The notes: generated by a model not told the origin, from the sequence alone. A stretch of DNA of 64,000 nucleotides from JABDIP01 sp965250245 (GCA_965250245.1 OZ252296.1:4960001-5024000), one strand, 5' to 3'. Shown: positions 34,079-43,038, counted from the stretch's first letter. Translations and numbers: made by a program.

Positions 34079-34882
34079 ATGACGGAGCAAACAGGGCTGC
34101 CGGCGACCGGCAATGGCGGCGTCCCGGCCATCGAGGTCGAGGACCTGCACAAACGCTTCGCCGACCTGGAGGTGCTCAAGGGCGTGTCGCTGACCGCCCA
34201 TCAGGGCGACGTGATCTCCATGATCGGGTCGTCGGGCTCCGGCAAGAGCACCTTCCTGCGCTGCATCAACCTGCTGGAGACGCCGGATGACGGCCGGGTG
34301 CTGGTCAATGGCGAGCTGATCCGCATGAAGCGGCTGCGCGACGGCAGCGCCGCGCCGGCCGACCGCAAGCAGGTCGACCGCATCCGGGCCTCGCTGGGCA
34401 TGGTGTTCCAGAGCTTCAACCTCTGGGCCCATATGACCGTGCTGGAGAACGTCATCGAGGCGCCGGTGCATGTGCTCGGCGTGCCGCGCGGCGAGGCGGT
34501 GGAACACGCCCTGGAGATCCTGGCCAAGGTGGGCATCGCCGACAAGCGCGACCATTATCCCAGCCACCTGTCCGGCGGCCAGCAGCAGCGCGCCGCGATC
34601 GCCCGGGCGCTGGCCATGCGGCCCAAGGTGATGCTGTTCGACGAGCCGACCTCCGCGCTCGATCCGGAGCTGGTGGGCGAGGTGCTGCGGGTGATCCGCC
34701 AGCTCGCCGAGGAGGGCAACACCATGCTGCTGGTGACCCACGAGATGCGCTTCGCCCGCGAGGTGTCGTCCCAGGTGGTGTTCCTGCACCAGGGCCGCGT
34801 CGAAGAGGCCGGACCGCCGGCCCAGGTCTTCGACAATCCGAAGTCGGATCGCTGCCGGCAGTTCCTGGCGACGAATTTCTGA
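34079..34882 (+). CDS. Polar amino acid ABC transporter ATPase (HisP/AotP-like)
   Basis: 267 residues. Walker A GSSGSGKST near residue 50, signature LSGGQQQRAAIARAL near 163, Walker B MLFDEPTSALDPELV, and the H-loop LLVTHEMRFARE. FLRCINLLETPDDGRVLVNG and the insert with DRKQVDRIRASLGMVFQSFNLWAHMTVLENV are typical of histidine/lysine/arginine transporter ATPases. The ATG at 34079 follows GGGGGAG. It sits at the head of a binding protein and two permeases, though 318 bases separate it from the binding protein. Confidence 0.93.
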   Translation: MTEQTGLPATGNGGVPAIEVEDLHKRFADLEVLKGVSLTAHQGDVISMIGSSGSGKSTFLRCINLLETPDDGRVLVNGELIRMKRLRDGSAAPADRKQVDRIRASLGMVFQSFNLWAHMTVLENVIEAPVHVLGVPRGEAVEHALEILAKVGIADKRDHYPSHLSGGQQQRAAIARALAMRPKVMLFDEPTSALDPELVGEVLRVIRQLAEEGNTMLLVTHEMRFAREVSSQVVFLHQGRVEEAGPPAQVFDNPKSDRCRQFLATNF

Positions 34883-35200
34883 GCGCCCGCTGCTGACCGA
34901 TTGGAGATTGCTCAGACCAAATCTGAGGAATGCTGTCTATCATTCTGAAGAACAATTGAAAAACGGGATTCGTCTTTCGGGCCGAGGCCGTTCGAATACG
35001 ATCGTGTCGAGGAAAAATTTATGTCTTTCAGATTGCTAGACTGTCTTTCTGATGTGTTGCACGAGAAATCGGGTGACGAATTGCGACGGTTGTGGCATTC
35101 GACTTGACCAACGCGGCGTTTCCCGCCGAAATGCCGCAAATCCGGCGGCCGCCCCGGCGGCCGGCTTGAGACAAGAACAACGCAAAACTGGAGGTTTCCC
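34883..35200. other. AT-rich regulatory gap before the amino acid binding protein
   Basis: No gene is seen. An inverted repeat CTCAGA-N5-TCTGAG lies at 34911-34927. A hairpin with an 8-bp GC stem (35146-35153/35156-35163) lies 37 bases before the GTG start, and GGAGG sits just before it. The AT-rich stretch 34920-35080 probably holds the promoter and operator; I cannot assign boxes with confidence. Confidence 0.4.
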
Positions 35201-35998
35201 GTGAACAAATGGGTTTCAGCACTCGCTGGCGCCGCCCTGGCGATGACCGTGACGGCAGCCGCCGCGCAGGACGACGTGATCCGGATCGGCACCGAGGGCG
35301 CCTACCCTCCGTGGAACTACACCGAGGCGAATGGCGAGCTGGCCGGCTTCGAGATCGATCTGGCCAATGCCATGTGCGAGAAGATGAACGCCACCTGCGA
35401 ATTCGTGGCGCAGGACTGGGACGGAATCATCCCGGCCCTTATGAACGGCCGCTATGACGCGATCATGGCCGGCATGTCGATCACCGCGGAGCGCAAGGAG
35501 CGCATCAGCTTCAGCTCCGGCTACGTCACCGAGCCGGCCTATTTCCTGGCCGCGAAGTCCTCGCCGCTGCAGGACGCCGAGACGGTCGACGACATCAGGG
35601 CGGCGATCGACGGCATGGTGGTCGGCGTGCAGACCGCGACCATCCACCAGAACTTCATCGACCAGGAGCTGGGCGATCTGGTCGAGATCCGGCTCTACGA
35701 CACCCAGGAGAACATGGAGCTGGACATGACCAGCGGCCGCATCGACGCGGGGCTGGCCGATTTTGCCGCCTGGCGGGCCTTCATGGAGAAGCCCGACGGC
35801 GCCGATTACGACGTGTTCGGCCCGGGTCTGACCGGTTCCGAGTACCCGGTGTTCGGCGAGGGCGTGGGCGTCGGCCTGCGCAAGGAAGACACCGAGCTGC
35901 TGGAGCGGGTCAACGCCGCCCTGGCGGAGCTCAAGGAAGACGGCACGATGACCGTGTTGTCCAACCAGTACTTCGGCTACGACATCACGATGTTCTGA
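35201..35998 (+). CDS. Polar amino acid ABC transporter binding protein (HisJ/ArgT-like)
   Basis: 265 residues. A signal peptide (VSALAGAALAMTVTAAAAQ) precedes a type II periplasmic binding protein: RIGTEGAYPPWNYTEANGEL, GFEIDLANAMCEKM, DWDGIIPALMNGRYDAIMAGMSITAERKERI, each a landmark of the lysine/arginine/ornithine or histidine family. It starts with GTG after GGAGG. The two Cys in the first lobe (AMCEKMNATCEF) match the conserved disulphide of HisJ. Followed by a terminator and two permease genes. Confidence 0.93.
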   Translation: MNKWVSALAGAALAMTVTAAAAQDDVIRIGTEGAYPPWNYTEANGELAGFEIDLANAMCEKMNATCEFVAQDWDGIIPALMNGRYDAIMAGMSITAERKERISFSSGYVTEPAYFLAAKSSPLQDAETVDDIRAAIDGMVVGVQTATIHQNFIDQELGDLVEIRLYDTQENMELDMTSGRIDAGLADFAAWRAFMEKPDGADYDVFGPGLTGSEYPVFGEGVGVGLRKEDTELLERVNAALAELKEDGTMTVLSNQYFGYDITMF

Positions 35999-36037
35999 TC
36001 GTGGTGTCCGACACCGCACACACTCTGTAACCGAAGT

Positions 36038-36068
36038 GCGGCCGTCCGCTTAGGCGGGCGGCCGCTTT
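36038..36068 (+). terminator. Terminator or attenuator between binding protein and permeases
   Basis: A 12-bp GC-rich stem with one G-U pair (36038-36049 with 36054-36065), a TTAG loop and TTT. Partial termination here would keep binding protein in excess over permease, a common layout. Confidence 0.75.
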
Positions 36069-36081
36069 CGCGTTTGCCGCC

Positions 36082-36786
36082 ATGTTAGAGCTCTTCAGCT
36101 TCGGCGAGACCGGTTGGGGCGACCAGATCCTCCTGGGCGCCGGCATGACCGTGCTCGTCGCCGTTCTCTCCTTCCTGAGCGGCGTCGTCATCGGCATGGC
36201 CGGGGCGGGCGCCAAGCTGTCGCACAGCCCGGTGCTGCGCGGCGGCGCCGACGTCTACACGACGGTGGTGCGCGGCGTGCCGGAGCTGCTGGTCATCTAT
36301 CTGCTGTTCTTCGGGCTGGATAGCGCCATCCAGTCGGTGGCCAGCGTCTTCGGCTACACCGGCATGATTCGGGTCGAGCCCTTCGTCATCGGCGTGCTGG
36401 CCGTCGGCATCATCTCCGGCGCCTACTCCACCGAGGTGCTGCGCGGCGCCATTCAGACCATTCCGGCCGGCCAGATCGAGGCGGCCCGCGCCGTCGGCAT
36501 GCATCGCTGGCTGATCTTCCGCCGCATCATGCTGCCGCAGATCATGCGCTTCGCCCTGCCGGGACTGGGCAATGTCTGGCAGCTCACTCTGAAGGACACC
36601 GCCCTGATCTCGGTGACCGGGCTGGCCGAGCTGATGCGGCAATCCAGCGTCGCGGCGCGTTCGACCCGCGAGCCCTTCATCTTCTACCTGGTCGCGGGGC
36701 TGCTGTTCCTGGTCATGACGACCTTTTCCACGGTGCTCTTCCAGAAGGCCGAGAAGTTCTACAATCGCGGCGTGAGGCGCGGCTGA
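36082..36786 (+). CDS. Polar amino acid ABC permease (HisQ-like)
   Basis: 234 residues with five spans. The permease EAA loop is GQIEAARAVGMHRWLIFRRIMLPQ, and RGVPELLVIYLLFFGLD is the family's early motif. It pairs with the HisM-like permease one base downstream to form the membrane part of the transporter. The start at 36082 follows the terminator hairpin closely, with no strong ribosome site. Confidence 0.93.
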   Translation: MLELFSFGETGWGDQILLGAGMTVLVAVLSFLSGVVIGMAGAGAKLSHSPVLRGGADVYTTVVRGVPELLVIYLLFFGLDSAIQSVASVFGYTGMIRVEPFVIGVLAVGIISGAYSTEVLRGAIQTIPAGQIEAARAVGMHRWLIFRRIMLPQIMRFALPGLGNVWQLTLKDTALISVTGLAELMRQSSVAARSTREPFIFYLVAGLLFLVMTTFSTVLFQKAEKFYNRGVRRG

Positions 36787-36787
36787 C

Positions 36788-37507
36788 ATGGATTTCGCCC
36801 TCATGGCCAGCCGCCTGCCCGACATCCTGGAGGGCATTCCCATCACCCTCGGGCTGGTTGGGCTGTCGCTGCTGTTCGGTGGCATCGCGGCGGTCGGCCT
36901 GGCGACCATGCGGATGTCGGCCAACCCGCTGCTGTCCGGCTTCGCCTACAGCTACGTCTTCGTCTTCCGCGGCACGCCGCTGCTGGTGCAGATCTTCCTG
37001 ATCTACTACGGCGTCGGCCAGTTCGAGGCGGTGCGCGAGAGCTTCGCCTGGCCGGTGCTGCGCGACGCCTATTGGTGCGCCATCATCGCGCTGGCCATGA
37101 ACACCGCCGCCTACACCAGCGAGATCATCCGCGGCGGCATCCAGTCGGTGCCCCATGGCAGCGTCGAGGCGGCGCGGGCCTGCGGCATGTCGACGATCCA
37201 GACCTATCGCCGGATCATCCTGCCGGCGGCCTTCCGCCAGGCCCTGCCGGCCTATGGCAACGAGGTGATCCTGATGGTCAAGGCCAGCGCGCTGGCCAGC
37301 ACCGTGACCATCATGGAGATCACCGGCATCGCCCGGGCCATCGTCAGCCGGACCTTCGCGCCGTTCGAGATCTTCATCGTCGCCGGGGCCATATACCTGT
37401 CGATAAACTTCCTCGTCACCCGGGCGATCAAATACGCGGAATGGCAACTGACTCCATATCTGAGGGACCGGCCGGCACCCCCTATCGATTTCGGCCGGCG
37501 ACGGTAG
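36788..37507 (+). CDS. Polar amino acid ABC permease (HisM-like)
   Basis: 239 residues with five spans. The early motif is FRGTPLLVQIFLIYYGVGQF and the EAA loop is GSVEAARACGMSTIQTYRRIILP. It starts one base after the HisQ-like stop. The C-terminal tail YLRDRPAPPIDFGRRR overlaps the start of the acetyltransferase gene by 67 bases. Confidence 0.93.
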   Translation: MDFALMASRLPDILEGIPITLGLVGLSLLFGGIAAVGLATMRMSANPLLSGFAYSYVFVFRGTPLLVQIFLIYYGVGQFEAVRESFAWPVLRDAYWCAIIALAMNTAAYTSEIIRGGIQSVPHGSVEAARACGMSTIQTYRRIILPAAFRQALPAYGNEVILMVKASALASTVTIMEITGIARAIVSRTFAPFEIFIVAGAIYLSINFLVTRAIKYAEWQLTPYLRDRPAPPIDFGRRR

Positions 37508-37968
37508 ACGACCTGCCGATGCTGCGGCGATGGCTCGGCGAGAGCCATGTGCGGCGCTGGTGGGGCGAGCAGGACCACGAGCTGGAGATGGTCACCGACC
37601 TGATGGCCGCCGATTGGGCGGAGGTGTTCATCGTCGAGGCCGACGGCCGCCCGATCGCCTATCTGCAGGCCTATGACGCCGCCGGCGCCGGCCCGGAATG
37701 GCCGAAGCAGCCGCCCGGCACCTGGGGGCTGGACACCTTCATCGGGCCGCCTGACGCCATCGGGCAGGGCCACGGCTCGGGCTATCTCAAGGCCTTTGGC
37801 GACTGGTTCCTGTCGCGATCGGGGGTCGCGCGCCTGTCCGCCGATCCGGCCCCGGAAAACAGCGGATCGGTGCGCGCATTCGAGAAGGCGGGCTTCATCG
37901 CCCGGGGCGAAGTCACCACGCCGGACGGGCCGGCCCTGATGATGATCCGGGAAAGGGAAAGCCGTTAA
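37441..37968 (+). CDS. GNAT acetyltransferase, AAC(6')-like
   Basis: 175 residues. YRFRPATVDDLPMLRRWL is the first strand and helix, SHVRRWWGEQDHE and LDTFIGPPDAIGQGHGSGYL are typical of the aminoglycoside 6'-N-acetyltransferase and siderophore-acetylase branch, and NSGSVRAFEKAGF is motif B. Acetyl-CoA is the donor; the acceptor is unknown, and resistance cannot be claimed. The start overlaps hisM by 67 bases; a later in-frame ATG at about 37519 would lose the first strand. Confidence 0.8.
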   Translation: MATDSISEGPAGTPYRFRPATVDDLPMLRRWLGESHVRRWWGEQDHELEMVTDLMAADWAEVFIVEADGRPIAYLQAYDAAGAGPEWPKQPPGTWGLDTFIGPPDAIGQGHGSGYLKAFGDWFLSRSGVARLSADPAPENSGSVRAFEKAGFIARGEVTTPDGPALMMIRERESR

Positions 37969-38099
37969 TCTCTGGGGCCTTGGCCGCCGGGAGAAAGCAT
38001 GGTTACACTGCTACCCGAGGTGCCGCCGCCCGGCGGTTCCGACCCGCCGGGCGCATGACCGACCGACTGTCGGTAGGAGGCGCAGATGGGGGAACGACC

Positions 38100-38531
38100 A
38101 TGAATGTGGAGATCATTCTCAAGACCAAGGGCAACGAGGTCGCCACGACGAAGCCGGATGCCAGCCTGGCCGAGGTGGCCGGCGAGCTGGCAAGCCGGAA
38201 GATCGGCGCGCTGGTGGTCAGTGGCGACGGCAACAGCGTCGACGGCATCATCTCGGAGCGCGACATCGTTCGCGCCGTCGCCGAAGCCGGCGCCGAGGCC
38301 CTGGGCAAACCGGTCAGCACCGCCATGACCCGGGACGTGTTCACCTGCTCCCGGCACGACAGCATGGAAGAGCTGATGAAGACCATGTCGCAGAAGCGCA
38401 TCCGCCACCTGCCGGTCACCGAGGACGACCGGCTGTGCGGCATGATCAGCATCGGCGACGTGGTGAAGTACCGGCTGGAAGAGGTCGAGTACGAGGCCGA
38501 GGCGCTGCGCGGCTTCATCGCCGGCGGCTAG
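38100..38531 (+). CDS. Two-CBS-domain protein
   Basis: 143 residues made of two CBS domains: VATTKPDASLAEVAGELASR to SERDIVRAVAE, and VSTAMTRDVFTCSRHDSMEE to GMISIGDVVKYRLEE. Paired CBS domains bind adenine nucleotides and sense energy state; what it controls is unknown. AGGAGG lies 19 bases upstream and fits better a five-codon frame (38086-38103) whose TGA overlaps this ATG, so translation may be by reinitiation. Confidence 0.92.
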   Translation: MNVEIILKTKGNEVATTKPDASLAEVAGELASRKIGALVVSGDGNSVDGIISERDIVRAVAEAGAEALGKPVSTAMTRDVFTCSRHDSMEELMKTMSQKRIRHLPVTEDDRLCGMISIGDVVKYRLEEVEYEAEALRGFIAGG

Positions 38532-38576
38532 CACGCGGAGGGCGCTATTTGCGGGGATAGAGCCGACCAATCATCG

Positions 38577-39356
38577 ATGCGGTTCCGGCCGGTCCTGGCC
38601 TGGATCGGCGCGTTTCTCCTGGCCGTCGCGGCCAGCACCGGGGCCGTCGCCAAATGCCTGCCGATGGCCGGAATGCCGTCGGGCATCATATTGGCCGCGT
38701 TGCCGGCGGAGGGCAGCGTCCGGCTGACCTATCTGGGCCATTCCAGCTTCCTGATCGAGACGCCCGCCGGGGTCTCGGCGGTGACCGACTACAACGGCGT
38801 CAACCGGCCGCCGTCACCGCCCGACATCGTCACCATGAACAACGCCCACAGCACCCATTTCACCGATTTCGTGCGGCCGGAAATCGACGAGGTGCTGCGC
38901 GGCTGGGACCCGGGCGGCGGCATGGCGGCCCATGACCTGATCGTCGAGGACCTCAGGGTCTGGAACGTGCCGACCAATGTCCGCCAGGGCAGCGGCACCC
39001 GCTACAACGGCAATTCGATCTTCGTCTTCGAGGCCGGCGGGCTGTGCATCGCCCATCTGGGCCACCTGCACCACGTGCTGACCGACGTGCACCTGGCGGA
39101 GCTGGGCGAGATCGACGTGCTGCTGGTCCCGGTCGACGGCGGCATGACCATGGCGCAGGAGTACATGCTGGAGGTCATCGACCAGATCGATCCGGACGTG
39201 GTCGTGCCGATGCATTACTTCACGCTGGGATCGCTCGACCGATTCCTGCGCCTGATCGAGAACCGCTATGAACCGATCCTGCTGGAAGAGCCGTCGGTCG
39301 TCCTCTCGCGGCTGACCCTGCCATACCGCAAGGTCCTGGTGCTGCCCGGAAGGTGA
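38577..39356 (+). CDS. Exported MBL-fold metallohydrolase-like protein
   Basis: 259 residues. A signal peptide (LAWIGAFLLAVAASTGAVAK) precedes a metallo-beta-lactamase fold resembling UPF0173: VRLTYLGHSSFLIETPAGVSAVTDYNG. The usual HxHxDH metal motif is replaced by NNAHSTHFTDF. Later His are in LGHLHHVLTD and VPMHYFTLGS. Metal binding is plausible but the altered first motif makes activity uncertain. It stands alone between the CBS gene and the tRNA-associated region. Confidence 0.85.
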   Translation: MRFRPVLAWIGAFLLAVAASTGAVAKCLPMAGMPSGIILAALPAEGSVRLTYLGHSSFLIETPAGVSAVTDYNGVNRPPSPPDIVTMNNAHSTHFTDFVRPEIDEVLRGWDPGGGMAAHDLIVEDLRVWNVPTNVRQGSGTRYNGNSIFVFEAGGLCIAHLGHLHHVLTDVHLAELGEIDVLLVPVDGGMTMAQEYMLEVIDQIDPDVVVPMHYFTLGSLDRFLRLIENRYEPILLEEPSVVLSRLTLPYRKVLVLPGR

Positions 39357-39444
39357 TTTCGGGACGACCTGCCCGCCTGGCGAGAGGGACGTCGGCTCAG
39401 CCCGGCTCCATGTCCCTCTGCCCGTTGGCCGCTACGGCATCGGT

Positions 39445-39975
39445 TCACAGGACGCTGTCGGACTTGTGCTTGCCCAGGTATTTCTTGCCGCCACCGAATC
39501 GGTCCACGAACATGAACTCCCCTTTCTCGGCATAGTGGCGCGCATTGACGCCGACCGTTCCTCCGAGCGGAGTCTTCTCCAACTTGAGCGCCTGACAGCA
39601 GACCCAGTCGAAGCGGTACGTGCCATCTCTGCCCAGGGCATTCCTGGTAAGCTCGACGAGTTCGGACAGCGTTCGCCGGACCGGCGTCGAATAGAAGGCC
39701 ACGCCTCCGCGCGTTCCGCCGTTCAGCCAGCCTTGCGCCTTGATGAGTTGTGAGTTGGAGAGCGGCGACGCGCCCATGTTCGGGATGGTCTTGTATTCGC
39801 CGACTTCGCGTTCGATCGGCCCGCCGTAGCTGCCGTCGATGATCTTCTTCGCGTCCGTCGGCATCAGCGTCTTCGCGAAATGCGTGAAGAAGCGGACGCT
39901 GCACCCTTTCGGAAGTTGGAAATAGCCTTTGCTGGGATCCCAGCTGCCATGCGAATGGAGAATTACGTCAGTCAT
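39445..39975 (-). CDS. Putative Stv-like adhesin-domain protein, 176 residues
   Basis: The opening VILHSHGSWDPSKGYFQLPK, followed by GCSVRFFTHFAKTL, resembles the putative adhesin Stv domain found in polymorphic toxin-like proteins; this is from memory and is a weak match. The rest contains GGPIEREVGEYKTIPNMG and ends GEFMFVDRFGGGKKYLGKHK. No signal peptide. The ATG at 39975 has AAGGGG upstream; ATG 40002 is an alternative. It lies just past the 3' end of tRNA-Ala, a usual island site, and its base use is somewhat AT-richer than the neighbours. Confidence 0.6.
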   Translation of the reverse strand: MTDVILHSHGSWDPSKGYFQLPKGCSVRFFTHFAKTLMPTDAKKIIDGSYGGPIEREVGEYKTIPNMGASPLSNSQLIKAQGWLNGGTRGGVAFYSTPVRRTLSELVELTRNALGRDGTYRFDWVCCQALKLEKTPLGGTVGVNARHYAEKGEFMFVDRFGGGKKYLGKHKSDSVL

Positions 39976-40127
39976 GCCTTGGCCCCTTTCGTCATTGTCC
40001 ATGTACCCATCATTCCGGAGTGGAATCGGGGATTGAGTCCGTCGGCGGCCGCGACGAATTCGGCGGACGGACACTTTCGTTTCATGACTGAAGGCAGCTT
40101 GCCATCCGAAGCCGGGATGGCCAAGAG

Positions 40128-40203
<76 letters not shown>

Positions 40204-40383
40204 ACAACCGGACCGCGCCGGGGCTTGCCCGGGCGGCGGGCGCGCACTATGTGTCGGCGGGTATTCCCTGTCAAGCATGGCAGGGACGCCGCCCGATCCG
40301 ACCGCCTTGCCCGGCGCCGGAGCCGGGACTAGGGTATGCGGCCCGCGGCGCCCCGCCTGTGATTCCCAGCTACGGACGGCCAC

Positions 40384-40692
40384 ATGATCGTTCTCGATCC
40401 GCTCATCCAGGTCCTGATCATGGGCCTCGAGATCTACAAATGGCTCCTCATCGTCTCGATCGTGCTGGGCTGGCTGGTGGCGTTCGAGATCGTCAACATG
40501 CGCAACCGCTATGTCTACATGGTTGGCAACGCGCTGAACCGGCTGACCGAGCCGGCGCTGAGGCCGATCCGGCGCTTCATGCCGAACCTGGGCGGCATCG
40601 ACCTGTCGCCGATCGTGCTGTTCCTGGCGATCTGGTTCGTCCAGCAGGTGCTGGCCAACATCCTTGCCTCGCTCCACCGTTCGGCGTTCTGA
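40384..40692 (+). CDS. yggT: YggT family membrane protein
   Basis: 102 residues, two spans (LIMGLEIYKWLLIVSIVLGW and SPIVLFLAIWFVQQVLANIL) flanking the family motif LTEPALRPIRRFMPNLGGIDLSP. YggT proteins are inner-membrane proteins linked to osmotic or division-related functions, poorly defined. The downstream DUF167 gene overlaps its end by 29 bases, the usual YggT-YggU pairing. Confidence 0.94.
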   Translation: MIVLDPLIQVLIMGLEIYKWLLIVSIVLGWLVAFEIVNMRNRYVYMVGNALNRLTEPALRPIRRFMPNLGGIDLSPIVLFLAIWFVQQVLANILASLHRSAF

Positions 40693-41011
40693 GCAGACGC
40701 CGGTCCGCGCCGTCGCCGACGGTCTGACGGTCGCGGTCAAGGTCACCCCGAAAGCCTCCCGCACCAAGGTCACCGGCCTCGTCCGGGATGCCGACGGCGC
40801 CCTGCTGATCGGCGTTGCCGTCTCGGCCCCGCCGGAGGACGGCCGGGCCAACGCGGCTCTCGTGAAGCTTCTGGCCAAGGAATGGCGGCTCGCCAGGAGC
40901 GCCGTCACCGTGACGTCCGGCGCGACGTCCCGGCGCAAGACCCTGCATATTGCCGGCGATCCGACACGTTTGCGCCTTGACCTGGAGGCCTGGCTGGCCG
41001 ACATCCGGTAA
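40664..41011 (+). CDS. DUF167 (YggU) family protein
   Basis: About 115 residues with the family core: VAVKVTPKASRTKVTG, AVSAPPEDGRANAALVKLLAKEW, and VTSGATSRRKTLHI. The function is unknown; it is often encoded next to YggT, as here. No ATG is available; a TTG at 40664 overlapping yggT by 29 bases is the best start seen, though a later non-ATG start is possible. Confidence 0.9.
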   Translation: MPRSTVRRSEQTPVRAVADGLTVAVKVTPKASRTKVTGLVRDADGALLIGVAVSAPPEDGRANAALVKLLAKEWRLARSAVTVTSGATSRRKTLHIAGDPTRLRLDLEAWLADIR

Positions 41012-41053
41012 CGGGCACGCGGGTTTCGGGTCTTTCCAGGGGGGCGATTTCCA

Positions 41054-41758
41054 ATGACCGGCACGATGACGGAGTTGGCGGCGGCGGGGCTGTTCCTGCT
41101 GGCCAGCCATTACGGGATCGCCAGCACCTCGCTGCGCGGTGCGCTGGTCGAGAGGATCGGCGAGGGGCCGTATCGCGGGTTGTTCTCGCTGATCGCCCTG
41201 GCCGCGATCGTTTGGCTGGTGGTCGCCTTCAACCGGGCGCCGCTCGGCCCGCTGCTCTGGGATCTCGGCGGCGTCGGCGCGGTGGTGCCGCTGATCCTGA
41301 TGCCGATCGCGCTGCTGCTGCTGATCGGCGGGCTCAGCCCGGCCAACCCGACCAATGCCGGCTCGGAGAAGCGCCTTGAGGACCCCGATCCGGCGACGGG
41401 CGCCTTGCGGATCACCCGCCACCCCATCCAATGGGGGATCGGGCTGTGGGCGATCGGCCATCTGGCCGCCAATGGCGATCTCAACACGGTGGTGCTGTTC
41501 GGCACCCTGGCGGTGCTGTCGTTGTTCGGCACCCTGCTGCTGGACCACCGCTATCGCCGCGACAAGGGTGCGGTGTACGCCCCGTTCGAGCTGTCGACCT
41601 CGAACCTGCCGCTGCTGGCGATCGTCCAGGGCCGGCAGAGCCTTGGGGCCGCGTTCCAGGAGATCGGCCTGATCCGAATCGCCGTGACCGTGGTGGCCTA
41701 CGGCCTGCTGATGCATTTCCACGGCTGGATCTTCGGCGTGCCGGCCTTTCTCGTCTAA
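41054..41758 (+). CDS. NnrU family membrane protein
   Basis: 234 residues, about six spans. RITRHPIQWGIGLWAIGHLAANGD is the diagnostic motif of NnrU and related methyltransferase-like membrane proteins; LLASHYGIASTSLRGALVERIGEGPYRG opens the family. NnrU is linked to nitric-oxide and nitrite metabolism in some denitrifiers, but no denitrification gene is nearby. Its stop overlaps the stop of the convergent MFS gene. Confidence 0.9.
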   Translation: MTGTMTELAAAGLFLLASHYGIASTSLRGALVERIGEGPYRGLFSLIALAAIVWLVVAFNRAPLGPLLWDLGGVGAVVPLILMPIALLLLIGGLSPANPTNAGSEKRLEDPDPATGALRITRHPIQWGIGLWAIGHLAANGDLNTVVLFGTLAVLSLFGTLLLDHRYRRDKGAVYAPFELSTSNLPLLAIVQGRQSLGAAFQEIGLIRIAVTVVAYGLLMHFHGWIFGVPAFLV

Positions 41759-42957
41759 GCCGCGGCCCGGCGGCGGGCGACCAGCGAGACGGCCAGATCG
41801 ACCGCCAGCGACAGCGCCAGCGCCGCGCTGCCCAGAACGAACAGCGGCGCGTAGTCGCCGCCGGTCTGCTGGAACAGGAACGAGAATCCGTAGGCGGCCA
41901 CCGCCTGGCCGACGGCAAACGCCGCCGTCGCCAGGCTCCAGGCCGCCTTGCGGCCCTCGCCGGCGGGCAGGATTTCGTGCACCCGGCCCAAGACCAGCGG
42001 CACGATGCCCGGCACGAAGGCGCCGATGACGATGCTGGACAGGGTAAGGGCGGCCGGGCCGGTGGTCACCGTCAGCAACGCCACCGCGACCACCTGCAGC
42101 ACCAGGGCGAGGCGCAGCGCGGCGGCGAAGCCGATGCGGTCGGCGACGGCGCCTGTCGCGACGGCTCCGACCATGGCACCGGCGCCGAACAGCACCCAGT
42201 AGCCGGCCCCGGTGTCGATGCCCTGGCCCAGGCCGCGGGCGATGAAGTCGACCAGGAACACCATGTGCGGCACCAGCCCGGCGGCGACCAGGGCGTATTC
42301 CAGGTAGAGGCTCTTGAGCTCCAGGCTCGCCTTCGGCCGGGCCGCCGGGGCGACCGGGGCAGACACCGATTCCGTCGGCCACGCGGCCCAGGCGACACCG
42401 GTCAGCAGCAGTGCGACCAGGCCAAGCCCGTGCCAGGTCTCCGCCAGCCCGATGTTCAGCAACGGCGGCACCAGCGTGCCGGAGGCGGCGATGCCCAGCC
42501 CCACGCCGGTGAAGATGACACCGCTGGCCACGCCCTGCCGGCGCGCGGGCACCATCGGCAGCACCGTCGGCGCGGCCAGCGCCATCAGCGCGCCGCCGGC
42601 CAGCCCGGCGGCGAAACGCCAGGCGGTGTACCAGGGCACCGATACCGGAAAGGCGCAGGCGAAGAAGGCCGCCGTCGCCAGCAACATCATCGCCCGCAAG
42701 GCCCACCGTGCCGACAACGCGCCGGCGATGCGGCGGGCCAGCAGCGCCCCTGCGAGGTAGCCGGCGAGGTTGGCGGCACCCAGATAGGCGGCCTGAGAGG
42801 GCGTGAACCAGCCCTCGGCGATCAGCGCCGGGATCAGCGGCGTGTAGGCGAAGCGCGCCAGGCCGATGCCGACAAGCGTCGCGCACAGCCCGGCGAGCAC
42901 CGCCGGCCAATGGCTGGCGGCGGCGGCATTTCCGGCGCCGTGCTGATCACCCTGCAT
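41755..42957 (-). CDS. MFS transporter, YbfB/YjiJ family
   Basis: 400 residues, 12 spans. LVGIGLARFAYTPLIPALIAEGWFTPSQAAYLGAANLAGYL is the YbfB/YjiJ family opening. Substrate unknown. It lies 81 bases downstream of a LysR gene on the same strand, which may control it. Convergent with the NnrU gene; the two stop codons overlap (GTCTAAGCC). Confidence 0.9.
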   Translation of the reverse strand: MQGDQHGAGNAAAASHWPAVLAGLCATLVGIGLARFAYTPLIPALIAEGWFTPSQAAYLGAANLAGYLAGALLARRIAGALSARWALRAMMLLATAAFFACAFPVSVPWYTAWRFAAGLAGGALMALAAPTVLPMVPARRQGVASGVIFTGVGLGIAASGTLVPPLLNIGLAETWHGLGLVALLLTGVAWAAWPTESVSAPVAPAARPKASLELKSLYLEYALVAAGLVPHMVFLVDFIARGLGQGIDTGAGYWVLFGAGAMVGAVATGAVADRIGFAAALRLALVLQVVAVALLTVTTGPAALTLSSIVIGAFVPGIVPLVLGRVHEILPAGEGRKAAWSLATAAFAVGQAVAAYGFSFLFQQTGGDYAPLFVLGSAALALSLAVDLAVSLVARRRAAA

Positions 42958-43038
42958 CGCCGGGAACGCTAGGGCGTCCGGCGCGCGGCGGGAAACGCTT
43001 TTCCGTGATAGCGGCGATCTGTCGGGGCGATAGCGCGG

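Noticed and set aside
40577..42910. 777-codon minus-strand frame over yggT, NnrU and MFS genes
   Set aside because: It crosses three genes and its translation is Arg/Gly/Pro-rich shadow sequence; the MFS protein is in another frame.
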